From: Treponema sp.
GTDB lineage: Bacteria > Spirochaetota > Spirochaetia > Treponematales > Treponemataceae
DNA: 64,000 nt
Assembly (NCBI GenBank): GCA_017525605.1
Contig: JAFXSM010000042.1
Coordinates: 124,001 to 188,000 of the forward strand
Direction of reading: 5' to 3'
The notes beneath the pieces are model-generated. The model had not been told where the DNA came from. It was given only the letters and a program-made list of their open reading frames with translations, and made no database searches. The translations under genes and the position numbers were made by a program. Below are positions 52,354-61,568 of the stretch, in pieces (the stretch's first letter is position 1; every line of letters begins with the position of its first letter).

Positions 52354-53100
52354 ATGAAAAACACATTGATAACTATTTTATGCATTGCAGTCTTGCAATT
52401 CGTTTCATGCTCCAATCAAATTAAAAATGTAAATACGAGTTTGATTAGCGCAGATGATGCAAAAGAGATTGTTGCTAAGGAATTTTCAGAATCTGATTAT
52501 TATCAGAAATATTATGTTGTCACATCAGATAAATTCGATGATAGGGTTTATAAAATCTCATGGGGTGAGCCAGTTCTTGTTAGAGTCATACCTGATGGAA
52601 AGTTGTACAACGAAGAAACCTATTACTATTTGCTAACAGGAATTTTGCCGAATGGTCAGGTTCTTGTGACACAAACTGTAGATGCGATAAGTGGAAAACT
52701 GTTGCTAGGCTCGCTACTCATAGGAGAGGAAGCTGATGTCTTAAAGCTTGCGAGTTCATCAAAATGCATTGAATATTGCAATAAACTTGGCTTTGATGCA
52801 AAAAATGCGGAAGCTGTATTTTATTACGACGGAACAATAAATACGTCGAATATCATTTATTCATGGAAGTATTGTCTTAATACATCAACTTCAAGAAGTC
52901 TCTTGGATTCTGATGATATCAGTAGTTTTGTTTTTATCGATCCGTGGCAAAATATTGAAAAATCAAACGGTGACTCTCTTTCAAACACCGATGCATATTT
53001 TTCAAAGTTCAGTTTTAACCACAGAGCATACAGTATGAAATTCTGTGGAAAGATTCGCTCTGCCGTAGACTCTGGAGCAAAATTCGAAGCAATAGATTAA
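52354..53100 (+). CDS. Lipoprotein of unknown function in AT-rich island
   Basis: About 248 residues with a lipobox (MKNTLITILCIAVLQFVSC-S). The start at 52354 follows AAAGGAG. The mature protein contains ISADDAKEIVAKEF, a PepSY-like opening, and EETYYYLLTGILPNGQVLVTQTVDAISGKLL, which is also PepSY-like. PepSY domains often inhibit peptidases, which would suit its position directly after a C39-like peptidase. That link is inference. Base composition is lower in GC than the flanking core genes. Confidence 0.65.
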   Translation: MKNTLITILCIAVLQFVSCSNQIKNVNTSLISADDAKEIVAKEFSESDYYQKYYVVTSDKFDDRVYKISWGEPVLVRVIPDGKLYNEETYYYLLTGILPNGQVLVTQTVDAISGKLLLGSLLIGEEADVLKLASSSKCIEYCNKLGFDAKNAEAVFYYDGTINTSNIIYSWKYCLNTSTSRSLLDSDDISSFVFIDPWQNIEKSNGDSLSNTDAYFSKFSFNHRAYSMKFCGKIRSAVDSGAKFEAID

Positions 53101-53104
53101 ATTT

Positions 53105-53728
53105 ATGAAAAATCGCATCAAAGTAATTTTTTTGAGCGGACTTTTGATAATTGCGACATTGCTTATTTATAAGCCCCATTTTACCCAGAAAATTATATTT
53201 CTGGGTGATAGTCTTTTAATTGGGTACAAAATCGAAAAAGAAAAATCCGCAATTAACTTGATAGAGATGTCAATACCATACAAGACAGTTAGCCGATGTA
53301 ACATAGGAATGACAGCAAATGCTTGTAAAAGCAATATTAACAATTTAATAAATGAACGTGCTATATATGTGATTATTGAACTTGGAGCAAATGATTTTTT
53401 ATTAGGACGCTCAGCTACTGAAACGCAAAAAGATCTTGATGCCATAATAGAATTCTGCCAAAAAAGGAAGTCTAATGTTGCCATAATTAATTTTGTAGAT
53501 GAATCAATGTATAATTTTTGCACAACGGAAAAGCAAGTGCAATTATTAGCTGATTATGCTGATATGTATAAAAAAATTTCCGCTGAGAAAAAAATTAAAT
53601 TGATAGATGGAATTTGGCAAGGTAAATTCGGCAACGCAAAATATAAAATTGATTATTTTCATCCTAATGAATCGGGGTCTAAAGTAATAGCAGACACAAT
53701 TATCGAAAATATATTAACTTGGAAATAG
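53105..53728 (+). CDS. SGNH/GDSL-type hydrolase
   Basis: A 207-residue protein with an N-terminal hydrophobic helix (IFLSGLLIIATLLIY) as anchor or signal. Block I is IIFLGDSLLIGY with the nucleophile Ser; block III is IELGANDFLLG; the catalytic Asp and His are in DYFHPNESGSK. Such enzymes remove acyl groups from sugars or lipids. It follows the lipoprotein gene by 4 bases and ends the AT-rich run. A strong bidirectional terminator follows. Confidence 0.83.
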   Translation: MKNRIKVIFLSGLLIIATLLIYKPHFTQKIIFLGDSLLIGYKIEKEKSAINLIEMSIPYKTVSRCNIGMTANACKSNINNLINERAIYVIIELGANDFLLGRSATETQKDLDAIIEFCQKRKSNVAIINFVDESMYNFCTTEKQVQLLADYADMYKKISAEKKIKLIDGIWQGKFGNAKYKIDYFHPNESGSKVIADTIIENILTWK

Positions 53729-53761
53729 ACAAGAAAATATAAGCGAACTAATTTTCTGCGT

Positions 53762-53830
53762 AGGCGAATGCCGAGTTTTAAAATGCAACTGCGATATGCA
53801 TTAACTCGACATTCGCCTTTTCGTTTTTAG
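53762..53830. terminator. Bidirectional terminator
   Basis: AGGCGAATG and CATTCGCCT form a perfect outer stem enclosing CGAGTT/AACTCG and ATGCA/TGCAT, with T-rich tails. It lies between the convergent SGNH and acyltransferase genes. Confidence 0.82.
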
Positions 53831-53838
53831 TTGATTTT

Positions 53839-54711
53839 TTAGTCCCCTGCGGATTGCCACATATTCTGCTTGATTCCCGCCAATTTGCACACCGCCTCGT
53901 GCGTTTTGTCGCGGAGCATGGCGCAATATTCGTTTCGGGAAACGCCTTCAGGTTTTTCAATCGGAATTGGCTCGCCGATTCTGATTGTGACGAGAGGATG
54001 CTTCACTCCCAAGAGCTTCCAGATTCCGGTCGGCTTTCGGAATGAGAACGCCATCGGGACAATCGGCAGTTTGTAGCGGTATGCCATTTTGAACGCGCCG
54101 ATTTTGAACGGGCGAATCGGCTCGTACCAGTCCCAGCGGCAGCCTTCCGGGAAAACGTGCAGCCAGTGCTTTTCTTTCACCAGAGTGTCGAACGCCTCGT
54201 TGAAATGCCTTGTCGCGGAAATCGTTCTCGGAATCGGGATTCCGCCCGCGCCTTTTATCATGTATGCGTCCTTCGTCTCGAAATTCGACGTTCGCGCCGG
54301 GAACCAGATTCTCTTGTGGCCGACTGCCTGCAGAACTGTCGGAAAATCCCAGCGGAGAACGTGGTTCGCAATCGTCATCGCTCCGTTTTTCAGGAGTGCT
54401 TTGTTTTTCCGAAGATTCTTTCTTCCTTCGATTTTCAGACCGAACTTGATTCTGTTGAGAGAATATACCAAAGTGAAAATTCCGAGGTAAATCAGGAAAT
54501 TCTGCATTCTTCCGCTGAATGTCCTGTCCAAAAATCTGTAGTCGTGCTCAACGTCGATTTTCCTTATTTTCGGAGGGTTGATGAGAGGCTTGTCCGGCGT
54601 GTCCGAATATTCGATTCCCATGTCCGGAATGTAAGTCCCTTCCTCCACAATATGTTCTCTCGTCTCAATTGCTTCGCATTCCATCGCTAAAACTCCTGTA
54701 TCAATGCTCAT
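53839..54711 (-). CDS. PlsC-type acyltransferase
   Basis: A 290-residue protein of the 1-acyl-glycerol-3-phosphate acyltransferase superfamily. The catalytic motif HxxxxD is NHVLRWD, followed by FPARTSNFE, and the glycerophosphate motif is VFPEGCRWD. A hydrophobic helix (FLIYLGIFTLVYSLN) precedes it. Other PlsC-like enzymes act on different acyl acceptors; the exact one is not known. The ATG overlaps the stop of the upstream oxidoreductase gene, so they are coupled. Confidence 0.85.
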   Translation of the reverse strand: MSIDTGVLAMECEAIETREHIVEEGTYIPDMGIEYSDTPDKPLINPPKIRKIDVEHDYRFLDRTFSGRMQNFLIYLGIFTLVYSLNRIKFGLKIEGRKNLRKNKALLKNGAMTIANHVLRWDFPTVLQAVGHKRIWFPARTSNFETKDAYMIKGAGGIPIPRTISATRHFNEAFDTLVKEKHWLHVFPEGCRWDWYEPIRPFKIGAFKMAYRYKLPIVPMAFSFRKPTGIWKLLGVKHPLVTIRIGEPIPIEKPEGVSRNEYCAMLRDKTHEAVCKLAGIKQNMWQSAGD

Positions 54712-55751
54712 TATAATTTCTCTTTTATTTCCTCAAGCGTCCTCAAATCTGATATTGCGCTGTCTAGTGGTGAGTACAATACGGCTTTTCCGTCAAGGAA
54801 ATCAACCGCATTTTGAATCATATTCGAAAAATAACCTGTTTTCTTCGGAAATCGCACTTTTTTGCTCGAAAGAGAGCTGAATCCCGTGTAGAGAGTCGAA
54901 TCTGCTGTCTCGTAGAATTTCGCATAGCCGTTTCCGATTACGATTCTGCCCTCCGTTCCGAGAATGTCCACCCCGAACGCGAAGAATTTGCTCCGTCCGC
55001 TGATGTTCACGCTGATTTCGCTCACTTTCGCGGTCGAGAAATGCGCGGACAGATTCCTGACGATTCCGTCCGCGTCACGGAAAACGCCTGTGACGACCGG
55101 AGATGAAAGCTCCTCGTCCAGAAGAAAGCTCACGATGTCCACAAGGTGCGTTCCGTCGTGGATAAGCGAATACGAGCCGTCCTCCTCGAACTGCTTTGCG
55201 TAAACACGAAGCCCCGAACAAAACTCCGCCCGCACGGACTGGATTTCGCCGATGTTTTTTATGAACGACTTTGCCGCCTGATAATCCGCCGCAAAACGCC
55301 TCTCGTGGTTCACCATCACGGGCACTCCGTTCTCTTCTGCAGCCGCCCTGATTTTCTCTGCCTCGATAGTGTTCAGCGCGACAGGCTTCTCCAAAATGAC
55401 GAGCTTCGGCTTTGCTTTTATCGCAAGAAGGCATTCTTCCAAATGGGATTTTTCGTTCACTGCAACGGTGATTATGTCGGGTTGTGCGCCCGATTCGTAG
55501 AATTCTTTGCTCGAATAGAAAACGCTTGGCTCCTGCTTGTGAGCGCACATGAATTTCTTCCATTCGTCCGCCTTCTGAACGTCAGTGTCGATTCCGAACG
55601 AAAGCTCGATTCTCTTGTTGTCAAGGAACGACATCGTGTGGCTCGCAGGCTGCTCCCTCTTCTCGTCCAGCCCGAGCGAAAAACCAATTCGCCCGAGCCC
55701 TACGAGAGCCGCTGTATATTTCTTTTTTGAAAATATGCTGAGTATGTCCAT
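54711..55751 (-). CDS. Gfo/Idh/MocA family oxidoreductase
   Basis: A 346-residue protein. The N-terminal Rossmann fold begins ALVGLGRIGFSLG, and the catalytic lysine motif is LVILEKPVALN, followed by the VMVNHERRF segment and a C-terminal beta domain. The family oxidises or epimerises sugars and inositols with NAD(P). No sugar-biosynthesis neighbours clarify the substrate. It is translationally coupled to the acyltransferase and divergent from the Mrp gene. Confidence 0.88.
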   Translation of the reverse strand: MDILSIFSKKKYTAALVGLGRIGFSLGLDEKREQPASHTMSFLDNKRIELSFGIDTDVQKADEWKKFMCAHKQEPSVFYSSKEFYESGAQPDIITVAVNEKSHLEECLLAIKAKPKLVILEKPVALNTIEAEKIRAAAEENGVPVMVNHERRFAADYQAAKSFIKNIGEIQSVRAEFCSGLRVYAKQFEEDGSYSLIHDGTHLVDIVSFLLDEELSSPVVTGVFRDADGIVRNLSAHFSTAKVSEISVNISGRSKFFAFGVDILGTEGRIVIGNGYAKFYETADSTLYTGFSSLSSKKVRFPKKTGYFSNMIQNAVDFLDGKAVLYSPLDSAISDLRTLEEIKEKL

Positions 55752-55826
55752 AAGAAAGATTATCGGTATTACAAAAAAGTTTTGTTATCTAATAGAATAG
55801 ATTCTGAAATTTATATGAGGTAAAAA

Positions 55827-56684
55827 ATGGCTGAATCAGAAAACAAGACAGACAACAATGCTGAAAACTGCACGCACGACTGCTCAAGCTGCAGTTCCTC
55901 GTGCTCGAAGAAAATGGCGAAGATTCCGCTCGGAAAAGGAAGTTCCGTCAAGAAAGTCATCGCGGTCGTGAGCGGAAAAGGCGGTGTCGGAAAATCGCTC
56001 GTCACGACGCTCCTTGCGACAGAGATGAACAAAAAGGGCTACAAAACGGCAATCCTCGACGGCGACATAACAGGCTCTTCGATTCCGACCGGATTCGGAA
56101 TGGGAACAGCCGACATTTTCGTTCAGGACGAGATGCTTGAGCCAGCTGTGACGAAAAGCGGAATCCAGTTCATCGGAACGAACCTGCTTCTGCAGCACGA
56201 GACGGACCCGCTTGCATGGCGCGGCGCGAAGATTGCAGGTCAGCTCCTGCAGTTCTGGAAGGACGTTCGCTGGCATGACGTTGACTATATGTTCATCGAC
56301 ACGCCTCCGGGAACGGGCGACGTTTCACTCACGCTTTTCCAGTCGATTCCTGTTGACGGAATAATCATCGTCGCGACTCCGCAGAGCCTTGTGAAGATGA
56401 TTGTCGAAAAGGCGATAAACCTTGCGAACCTGATGAACGTTCCGATTATCGGCTTGGTCGAGAGCATGAGCTACGTCAAATGCCCTGACTGCGGAAAAGA
56501 GATGCACATTTTCGGAAAAAGCCATGTCGATGAGATTTCGCAGGAATACGGCCTTCCTGTCCTTGCGCGCATTCCGATTGACGAGCGCATCTCCACTGCT
56601 GTTGACGAAGGCAACGTGGAAAGCGTCGATGCCGACTTCATGAAAGGCGCGGTCGATTTGATTTCCACGATGATAAAGGCTTAG
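55827..56684 (+). CDS. mrp: Mrp/NBP35-family iron-sulfur carrier ATPase
   Basis: A 285-residue P-loop protein. The deviant Walker A is VSGKGGVGKSLVTTLL, and the switch regions are IDTPPGTGDVSLTL and PQSLVKMIVEKAI. The family's CxxC iron-sulfur ligand pair is CPDCGKEMHIFG. The N-terminus carries an extra cluster of four Cys in CTHDCSSCSSSC, as in NBP35-like forms. Mrp/ApbC proteins carry Fe-S clusters to target enzymes. Expressed alone, divergent from the oxidoreductase gene. Confidence 0.92.
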   Translation: MAESENKTDNNAENCTHDCSSCSSSCSKKMAKIPLGKGSSVKKVIAVVSGKGGVGKSLVTTLLATEMNKKGYKTAILDGDITGSSIPTGFGMGTADIFVQDEMLEPAVTKSGIQFIGTNLLLQHETDPLAWRGAKIAGQLLQFWKDVRWHDVDYMFIDTPPGTGDVSLTLFQSIPVDGIIIVATPQSLVKMIVEKAINLANLMNVPIIGLVESMSYVKCPDCGKEMHIFGKSHVDEISQEYGLPVLARIPIDERISTAVDEGNVESVDADFMKGAVDLISTMIKA

Positions 56685-56715
56685 CTTCGACTTCGCTCAG
56701 CTGACGAACTTCGGC

Positions 56716-57654
56716 TTATTTGCCGATGTCGTTGTATTTTATCAGCTCGGGGTGGTATTCAAAATGCATGGTGTCCCAGATGCCCCATTTGCCGCCCCAG
56801 ATGAAGCCTTCGGACTCGAAGATTTGTACGACGCGCTTCGGCGGCATCCATCGCTCGCTGAAAGGGATTAGCATCCAGTTGTCGCCGTAGATGTTTTTCG
56901 CCCAGCTCCAGTACGTCTGCTTTCCGTAAAGCCTTTTCGGAAGGCAGTCAACGGCGATTCCGTAGCTGTGGAACGACTTTCTGTTAGTGTTCGCGATGAC
57001 GCGCCAGAAATATGCGTCGGTCGAAGTAAGAGAATCGAGGAAAGACTTCACTTCTTTGTTCCCCTTCTCCGCATAAATCTTTTTTTCGACGTTCTTTATC
57101 GGCTGTACAATCCGCTCGTGAATCTTCGTGCTGCATCCCAAAAACTTCATTTTTACGATGTGGCGCTCGATTATTTTTTCCGAATACGCATCGTAGAGAA
57201 AATCGAAGAAGAACATGGAGCTTCCGATTGATTTTTTCTGGTTCTCTTTCGTTCCGTATTCCTTGAGAAATTCGATTTCTTCTTTCGTAAGTTCGTCGGG
57301 CTTTTTCAGTTTCTTGTCGTATGCGTACAGAATCGGAAGATAATTTTCCTTTTCGGAAAGGTTCGCTTCGGGAATCATACGCGCGTCCGCCCAGAAAAAC
57401 GTCATCTTCTTTTTCTTCGCGCTTCCGGGGCGTTCGCTTTTTTCGACCTCAAGTTTCCAGTCGTCTTTCTCCGCCACATATTCCGTCGTGAATTTCAAAT
57501 CGGGATAGCAGTTTCTGAACATCACGAGTTCCGATGGGGGCAGATTGTGCTCACGCTGCCGAAGTTCCAGCGGAAATGCGGGAAGACAGAAAAAAGCGAG
57601 GAGAAAAATCAGAATCGAAAACCGTGCAAAAATGCGAATGCGTCTTTTTTTCAT
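56716..57654 (-). CDS. M15-like D-Ala-D-Ala carboxypeptidase-type protein
   Basis: About 312 residues after a signal peptide (FARFSILIFLLAFFCLPAFP). The C-terminal part has SFHSYGIAVDC with the first zinc His and Asp, and WDTMHFEYHPEL with the second His, characteristic of M15/VanY-type peptidases. A long helical middle domain precedes it. It should trim peptidoglycan peptides in the periplasm. The start at 57654 is the ATG next to the signal peptide; a longer frame runs through folE2 and is not the gene. Confidence 0.82.
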   Translation of the reverse strand: MKKRRIRIFARFSILIFLLAFFCLPAFPLELRQREHNLPPSELVMFRNCYPDLKFTTEYVAEKDDWKLEVEKSERPGSAKKKKMTFFWADARMIPEANLSEKENYLPILYAYDKKLKKPDELTKEEIEFLKEYGTKENQKKSIGSSMFFFDFLYDAYSEKIIERHIVKMKFLGCSTKIHERIVQPIKNVEKKIYAEKGNKEVKSFLDSLTSTDAYFWRVIANTNRKSFHSYGIAVDCLPKRLYGKQTYWSWAKNIYGDNWMLIPFSERWMPPKRVVQIFESEGFIWGGKWGIWDTMHFEYHPELIKYNDIGK

Positions 57655-57659
57655 CGAAC

Positions 57660-58436
57660 TCACAATGATTCCGTGAATGCGTATGCGTTGTGATTGTGGA
57701 TTGACTCGAAATTCGTGCATTCTACGGAAAAATAGCTGAACGGTTTCGCGCACTTGAAATTTTTGAGCGCAAGATAGACCTCGCGCACGACATCCTCCAC
57801 AAAACGCGGATTGTCGTATGCGTGTTCCGTCACCCATTTTTCGTCGGGACGCTTGAGCGCGCTGTAAAGACCGCACGAAGCTGAATCTTCCACAGCTTTT
57901 ATCACGTCCTCCATCCAGAACATCTCCGAATTCTGCAATCGCACTTTCACGATTCCGCGCTGGTTGTGCGCTCCCCTGTCGGAAATCGCCTTCGAGCATG
58001 GGCAGACTGTCGTAACCGGAATCGAAATCGACACGAAGAATTCTTTTTTGTCAGATTCGACAGAGCCTTCGTAAGTGCATTCGTATTTCATGATTCCGGG
58101 AGAATTCGTCACTGGTGCATTTTTCTGAATGAAAAACGGAAATGTCATCGTCCCGAACGCTTTCTCGGCATCGAGGTTCACGCGCATTTCCTCAAGCATC
58201 TCAAGGAATTTGCTCATTCCGAGGTTCTCGTGGTGCTTGTGGAAAATCTCGATGAACCTGCTCATGTGAGTGCCCTTGTAATCGTGCGGAAGGTTGACGA
58301 ACAAATCGATTTTTGCCGTCGTCGTCTGTGTTCCGCGCTCTTTGTCCAAGACCGTTACAGGATATTCAAGGTCCTTTATTCCGACTTTCTTGAGAGGAAC
58401 TTCCCTTGTGTCCGGTGTGTTCTGAATGTCAATCAT
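57660..58436 (-). CDS. folE2: GTP cyclohydrolase I, type IB
   Basis: A 258-residue protein of the FolE2 (COG1469) family. Key segments are TTAKIDLFVNLPHDYKGTHMSRF, the metal/active-site PVTTVCPCSKAISDRGAHNQRG with the conserved Cys, and the C-terminal FESIHNHNAYAF. It makes dihydroneopterin triphosphate for folate synthesis, often under zinc limitation. folD is 17 bases upstream, so two folate genes form one operon with the peptidase gene behind. Confidence 0.93.
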   Translation of the reverse strand: MIDIQNTPDTREVPLKKVGIKDLEYPVTVLDKERGTQTTTAKIDLFVNLPHDYKGTHMSRFIEIFHKHHENLGMSKFLEMLEEMRVNLDAEKAFGTMTFPFFIQKNAPVTNSPGIMKYECTYEGSVESDKKEFFVSISIPVTTVCPCSKAISDRGAHNQRGIVKVRLQNSEMFWMEDVIKAVEDSASCGLYSALKRPDEKWVTEHAYDNPRFVEDVVREVYLALKNFKCAKPFSYFSVECTNFESIHNHNAYAFTESL

Positions 58437-58453
58437 TCTGCGCCCTGCCGCCC

Positions 58454-59338
58454 TTACGCGATGATTCCGGCACTTCTCTCTGCCGATTCGAGCGTATTGT
58501 AGATGAGCATTGCGATTGTCATAGGTCCGACTCCGCCCGGAACTGGCGTGATGAAGCTCGCCTTCTCCTTGATGTCGTCAAAGTCGCAGTCACCGATGAG
58601 ACGGAAGCCCGACTTCTTCGTCGCGTCAGGGATTCTGTTCACGCCAACGTCGATTACGACAGCCCCGTCCTTCACCATGTCTTTTGTGAGCGTGTGCGGA
58701 TGGCCGGAAGCGACAACGACGATGTCAGCATCTTTCGTGAAAGCTCCGATGTCCTTCGTTCCGGTGTGGCAGATTGTCACAGTGCAGTTCGTCTCTTTCC
58801 TTGCAAGCAGAAGCGAGACCGGCTTTCCGACGATGTTGCTTCTGCCGATTACGACGGCGTGCTTTCCAGAAGTCTCGATGCCCATTTTTTCGAGGAGGAC
58901 GATGATTCCGTGCGGGGTGCATGGAAGGAATCCCGGGCGGCCGATTACCATGTTGCCGACTGAAACAGGATGGAAGCCGTCAACGTCTTTTGACGGGTCG
59001 ATTTTCATAATCACTTTGTCTTCGTTGATGTGCTTCGGAAGAGGAAGCTGGACGAGGATTCCGTGGACTGAATCGTCCTTGTTCAGCTTGTCGATGAGCG
59101 CGAGGAGCTCTTCTTCCGTCGTGTTCTCCGGAAGGTCGCAGCTTTTGTCAACCATGCCGGCCTCGGCAAGTGCCTTCCGCTTTCCGGTGACGTATGAGAC
59201 GGAAGCCGGATTCTGACCGACGAGAATCACAGCAAGGCACGGATTCACGCCTTTTTCCTTCAATGCCCTGACTTTTTCTGCCACTCCGCTTCTGACTTCC
59301 TGTGCGATTGCCTTTCCGTCGATGATTGTTGCGCTCAT
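58454..59338 (-). CDS. folD: Methylenetetrahydrofolate dehydrogenase/cyclohydrolase
   Basis: A 294-residue protein. The active-site segment is [14 protein letters not shown] with the catalytic Tyr and Lys; QLPLPKHI and the NADP-binding [18 protein letters not shown] and [15 protein letters not shown] are all present. It interconverts methylene-, methenyl- and formyl-tetrahydrofolate. Length matches other bacterial FolD enzymes. It is the first gene of the leftward folate run. Confidence 0.96.
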   Translation of the reverse strand: MSATIIDGKAIAQEVRSGVAEKVRALKEKGVNPCLAVILVGQNPASVSYVTGKRKALAEAGMVDKSCDLPENTTEEELLALIDKLNKDDSVHGILVQLPLPKHINEDKVIMKIDPSKDVDGFHPVSVGNMVIGRPGFLPCTPHGIIVLLEKMGIETSGKHAVVIGRSNIVGKPVSLLLARKETNCTVTICHTGTKDIGAFTKDADIVVVASGHPHTLTKDMVKDGAVVIDVGVNRIPDATKKSGFRLIGDCDFDDIKEKASFITPVPGGVGPMTIAMLIYNTLESAERSAGIIA

Positions 59339-59521
59339 TTTTCTGAAACCTCGTTTTTTCTAATTGAATTGTAGAATTGTTGGATTGTAACCTTTCGGAT
59401 TTTTCTGATTTCCTTTTTGTGTTGAAAGTATCAGTCCAAAAAGCTATATTTTGTTTTTCAATCTATCTGATTTTTCGCAAAAATACTATTCAAAATCCAA
59501 TCGAATATGGGGAATCTCAAA

Positions 59522-60151
59522 ATGTCAAATCATGAAAAAATGAATACGAAGAGCATTGCAAAAAAGATGTTCTGTCTTTTCTTTGCGGCTTTCCTTTCCT
59601 GCTCCGTCGCCTTTGCCGAAACCGGCGACGACTACGATGACGGAAGCGAGGACATCAAAAAAACTAACCCGAACAACATGAACGAAGTCGGCGACCAGTT
59701 CATCAAAATCGGTCTCATGGTCACGAAGCCTCTCAACTTTGACGGAACGCTTCTCATCGGAGGCGCGGGCGAGCTTGGATACCACAGATTCCTCACGCAG
59801 AATTTCCTTTGGGGAATCGACATCGCGTTCGGATACGACCCGACAATCGGAAGCAACATCTTCACATACGTTCCTCTCGTGTTCTCGCTCACATATCAGC
59901 CGACGATAAAGAGATTCGAGATTCCGATTACGGCTGGCATCGGTCTTGCAATGGAGAATTACCTGAACAAGACGTATTTTCCGGGGCTTGCCGCGAAAGG
60001 CGACATCGGCGTGTATTTCAGGGCGACACCTTCATGGTCATTCGGAATCGACGGTCAGTTCATGTACCTTCCTGAATGGTACAGCGACTCAAGCAAAAAC
60101 GATTACGGACTTTTCGCATCGGTCGAGCTTGCCGCGCGATATCACTTCTAA
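59522..60151 (+). CDS. Small outer-membrane beta-barrel protein
   Basis: About 209 residues with a signal peptide (KKMFCLFFAAFLSCSVAFA). A short acidic segment and then eight or so amphipathic strands follow (FIKIGLMVTKPLNF, FLWGIDIAFGYDPTI, FEIPITAGIGLAMENYL, SFGIDGQFMYLPEWY, LFASVELAARYHF). The terminal Phe is typical for barrels inserted by BamA. Length and layout resemble OmpW-like proteins. The start at 59522 follows GGGGA; a later ATG at 59540 is possible. The next gene begins 36 bases later. Confidence 0.72.
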   Translation: MSNHEKMNTKSIAKKMFCLFFAAFLSCSVAFAETGDDYDDGSEDIKKTNPNNMNEVGDQFIKIGLMVTKPLNFDGTLLIGGAGELGYHRFLTQNFLWGIDIAFGYDPTIGSNIFTYVPLVFSLTYQPTIKRFEIPITAGIGLAMENYLNKTYFPGLAAKGDIGVYFRATPSWSFGIDGQFMYLPEWYSDSSKNDYGLFASVELAARYHF

Positions 60152-60187
60152 TTACAAGCCTATTGTCAATATTGGAGAACAATCGAT

Positions 60188-61453
60188 ATGAAAAAAATAC
60201 TTTGCCTTGCCGCGATGCCGCTTCTTCTCTCGTTTTTTTCTTGCCAGCAGGTAATCTTCGACGAAATAAGAAAGGAAGTGAAGCTTGAGAGCGCGCAAAT
60301 CTCAGGCGAAATAAACTCAATCGTCCGTTTCGGCGACTATATCTATCTGCAGAACGGAAACATCTGGAAGAAAAGCGCGACATCAGAATCCGCGCACAGC
60401 TGGTCGCAGACATCAAAGCCGGCACCGAGCGCGGACTATCAGTATGTGAACAAACTTGCGGCCGATTCGACTTATCTTTACGCGCAGGTCACGCTCTTGG
60501 ACGAGGACACGATGGACGACGGCGAAATCGAACCGCAAGGCTGCCAGATTTGGTATTCCTCTGACGGTTCTACATGGGAAGGTCCAATCGCATTCACGAA
60601 TTCGGAAGGAACCGAAGTCACGACAGCAACATCTGGAACTGTAGTCCTTTTCTGCACAAATTCCCCGAAAGCTGCGAACAGAAAGGCGTATGCAAGATTC
60701 TACGATTCAACGGACAGCTCATACACAGTTTACGAACTGAACGGCGGAACGATTGCCGCGCTTACGACAACCGCAAGCAGCGATTACGACTCATCGACAG
60801 ATTATTGCTCGACGACGCCTGCATACAACACTGTTTCATGCGCATATTTCAACGGCGAGGTTTATTTTTCAGCGTCAAAAGCAATGACGACGAACGAGTC
60901 AATCTCATACGAGGAAACTGAAACCGACACGGACGGAACGGAAGTCACGAAGACGGTCGGCGAAGACAAGGACGCAACAATGCTCTATTACGCCACAAGC
61001 GACGACAACATCTATTTCACGGCTGACGGAACATTCGAGGATTATGCGGCAATCAACACGACTTACGGAACGGAACTTTCTTCGAACCATGTCGATGTCG
61101 GATGCTCGACAATCAACTCAATGTCGGTCACGAAGGATTATCTCTATCTCGGAACAGATGACGGAATCGAGCACGTTCCGTTCCTGACGAGCACGGCTGA
61201 CGGCGGCGACACAGTTTATTCCGCAGTTCCGTATGCAGGCACAGCGGATTTCTCTACAAACGCGGACTCTACGCTCTCTTCTTATTACATAGTCAAATGC
61301 GTGCTTGCAATGCTCAACTCTGAAAAAGAAAGCGAAAACGTAATCTACGGAACTGCCGTTTTCTCAGGCTCTTCATCAAGCACTTCCGCAACGCAGGACA
61401 ACTGCGGACTTTGGGCATACGTTCCTAGCCGCGGAAAGTGGAACAGGGAATAG
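60188..61453 (+). CDS. Lipoprotein, probably beta-propeller-like
   Basis: A 421-residue lipoprotein (lipobox FFSC-Q after MKKILCLAAMPLLLS). The mature protein is rich in short strands with repeated aromatic-Asp patterns (SIVRFGDYIYLQNGNIWKKS, YLYAQVTLL, YLYLGTDDGIEHVPF), suggesting a propeller of WD/Kelch-like blades. Many Thr, Ser and Asp residues suit a surface protein. It is cotranscribed with the barrel protein upstream and ends at a strong terminator. No enzyme motif is seen. Confidence 0.68.
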   Translation: MKKILCLAAMPLLLSFFSCQQVIFDEIRKEVKLESAQISGEINSIVRFGDYIYLQNGNIWKKSATSESAHSWSQTSKPAPSADYQYVNKLAADSTYLYAQVTLLDEDTMDDGEIEPQGCQIWYSSDGSTWEGPIAFTNSEGTEVTTATSGTVVLFCTNSPKAANRKAYARFYDSTDSSYTVYELNGGTIAALTTTASSDYDSSTDYCSTTPAYNTVSCAYFNGEVYFSASKAMTTNESISYEETETDTDGTEVTKTVGEDKDATMLYYATSDDNIYFTADGTFEDYAAINTTYGTELSSNHVDVGCSTINSMSVTKDYLYLGTDDGIEHVPFLTSTADGGDTVYSAVPYAGTADFSTNADSTLSSYYIVKCVLAMLNSEKESENVIYGTAVFSGSSSSTSATQDNCGLWAYVPSRGKWNRE

Positions 61454-61494
61454 AAAATCTGAATGAAAATTCTATTCTAAAATTTGAATTTTTC

Positions 61495-61531
61495 GGTCAC
61501 TGTTAGTTCATAATGGTGACCATTTTTTTTT
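61495..61531 (+). terminator. Terminator after lipoprotein
   Basis: GGTCAC and GTGACC pair across a 15-base loop, followed by AT and a run of T. Confidence 0.8.
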
Positions 61532-61568
61532 GCTTTCTGATTTTGCTTTTGATTTGAGGGGGATTTTC

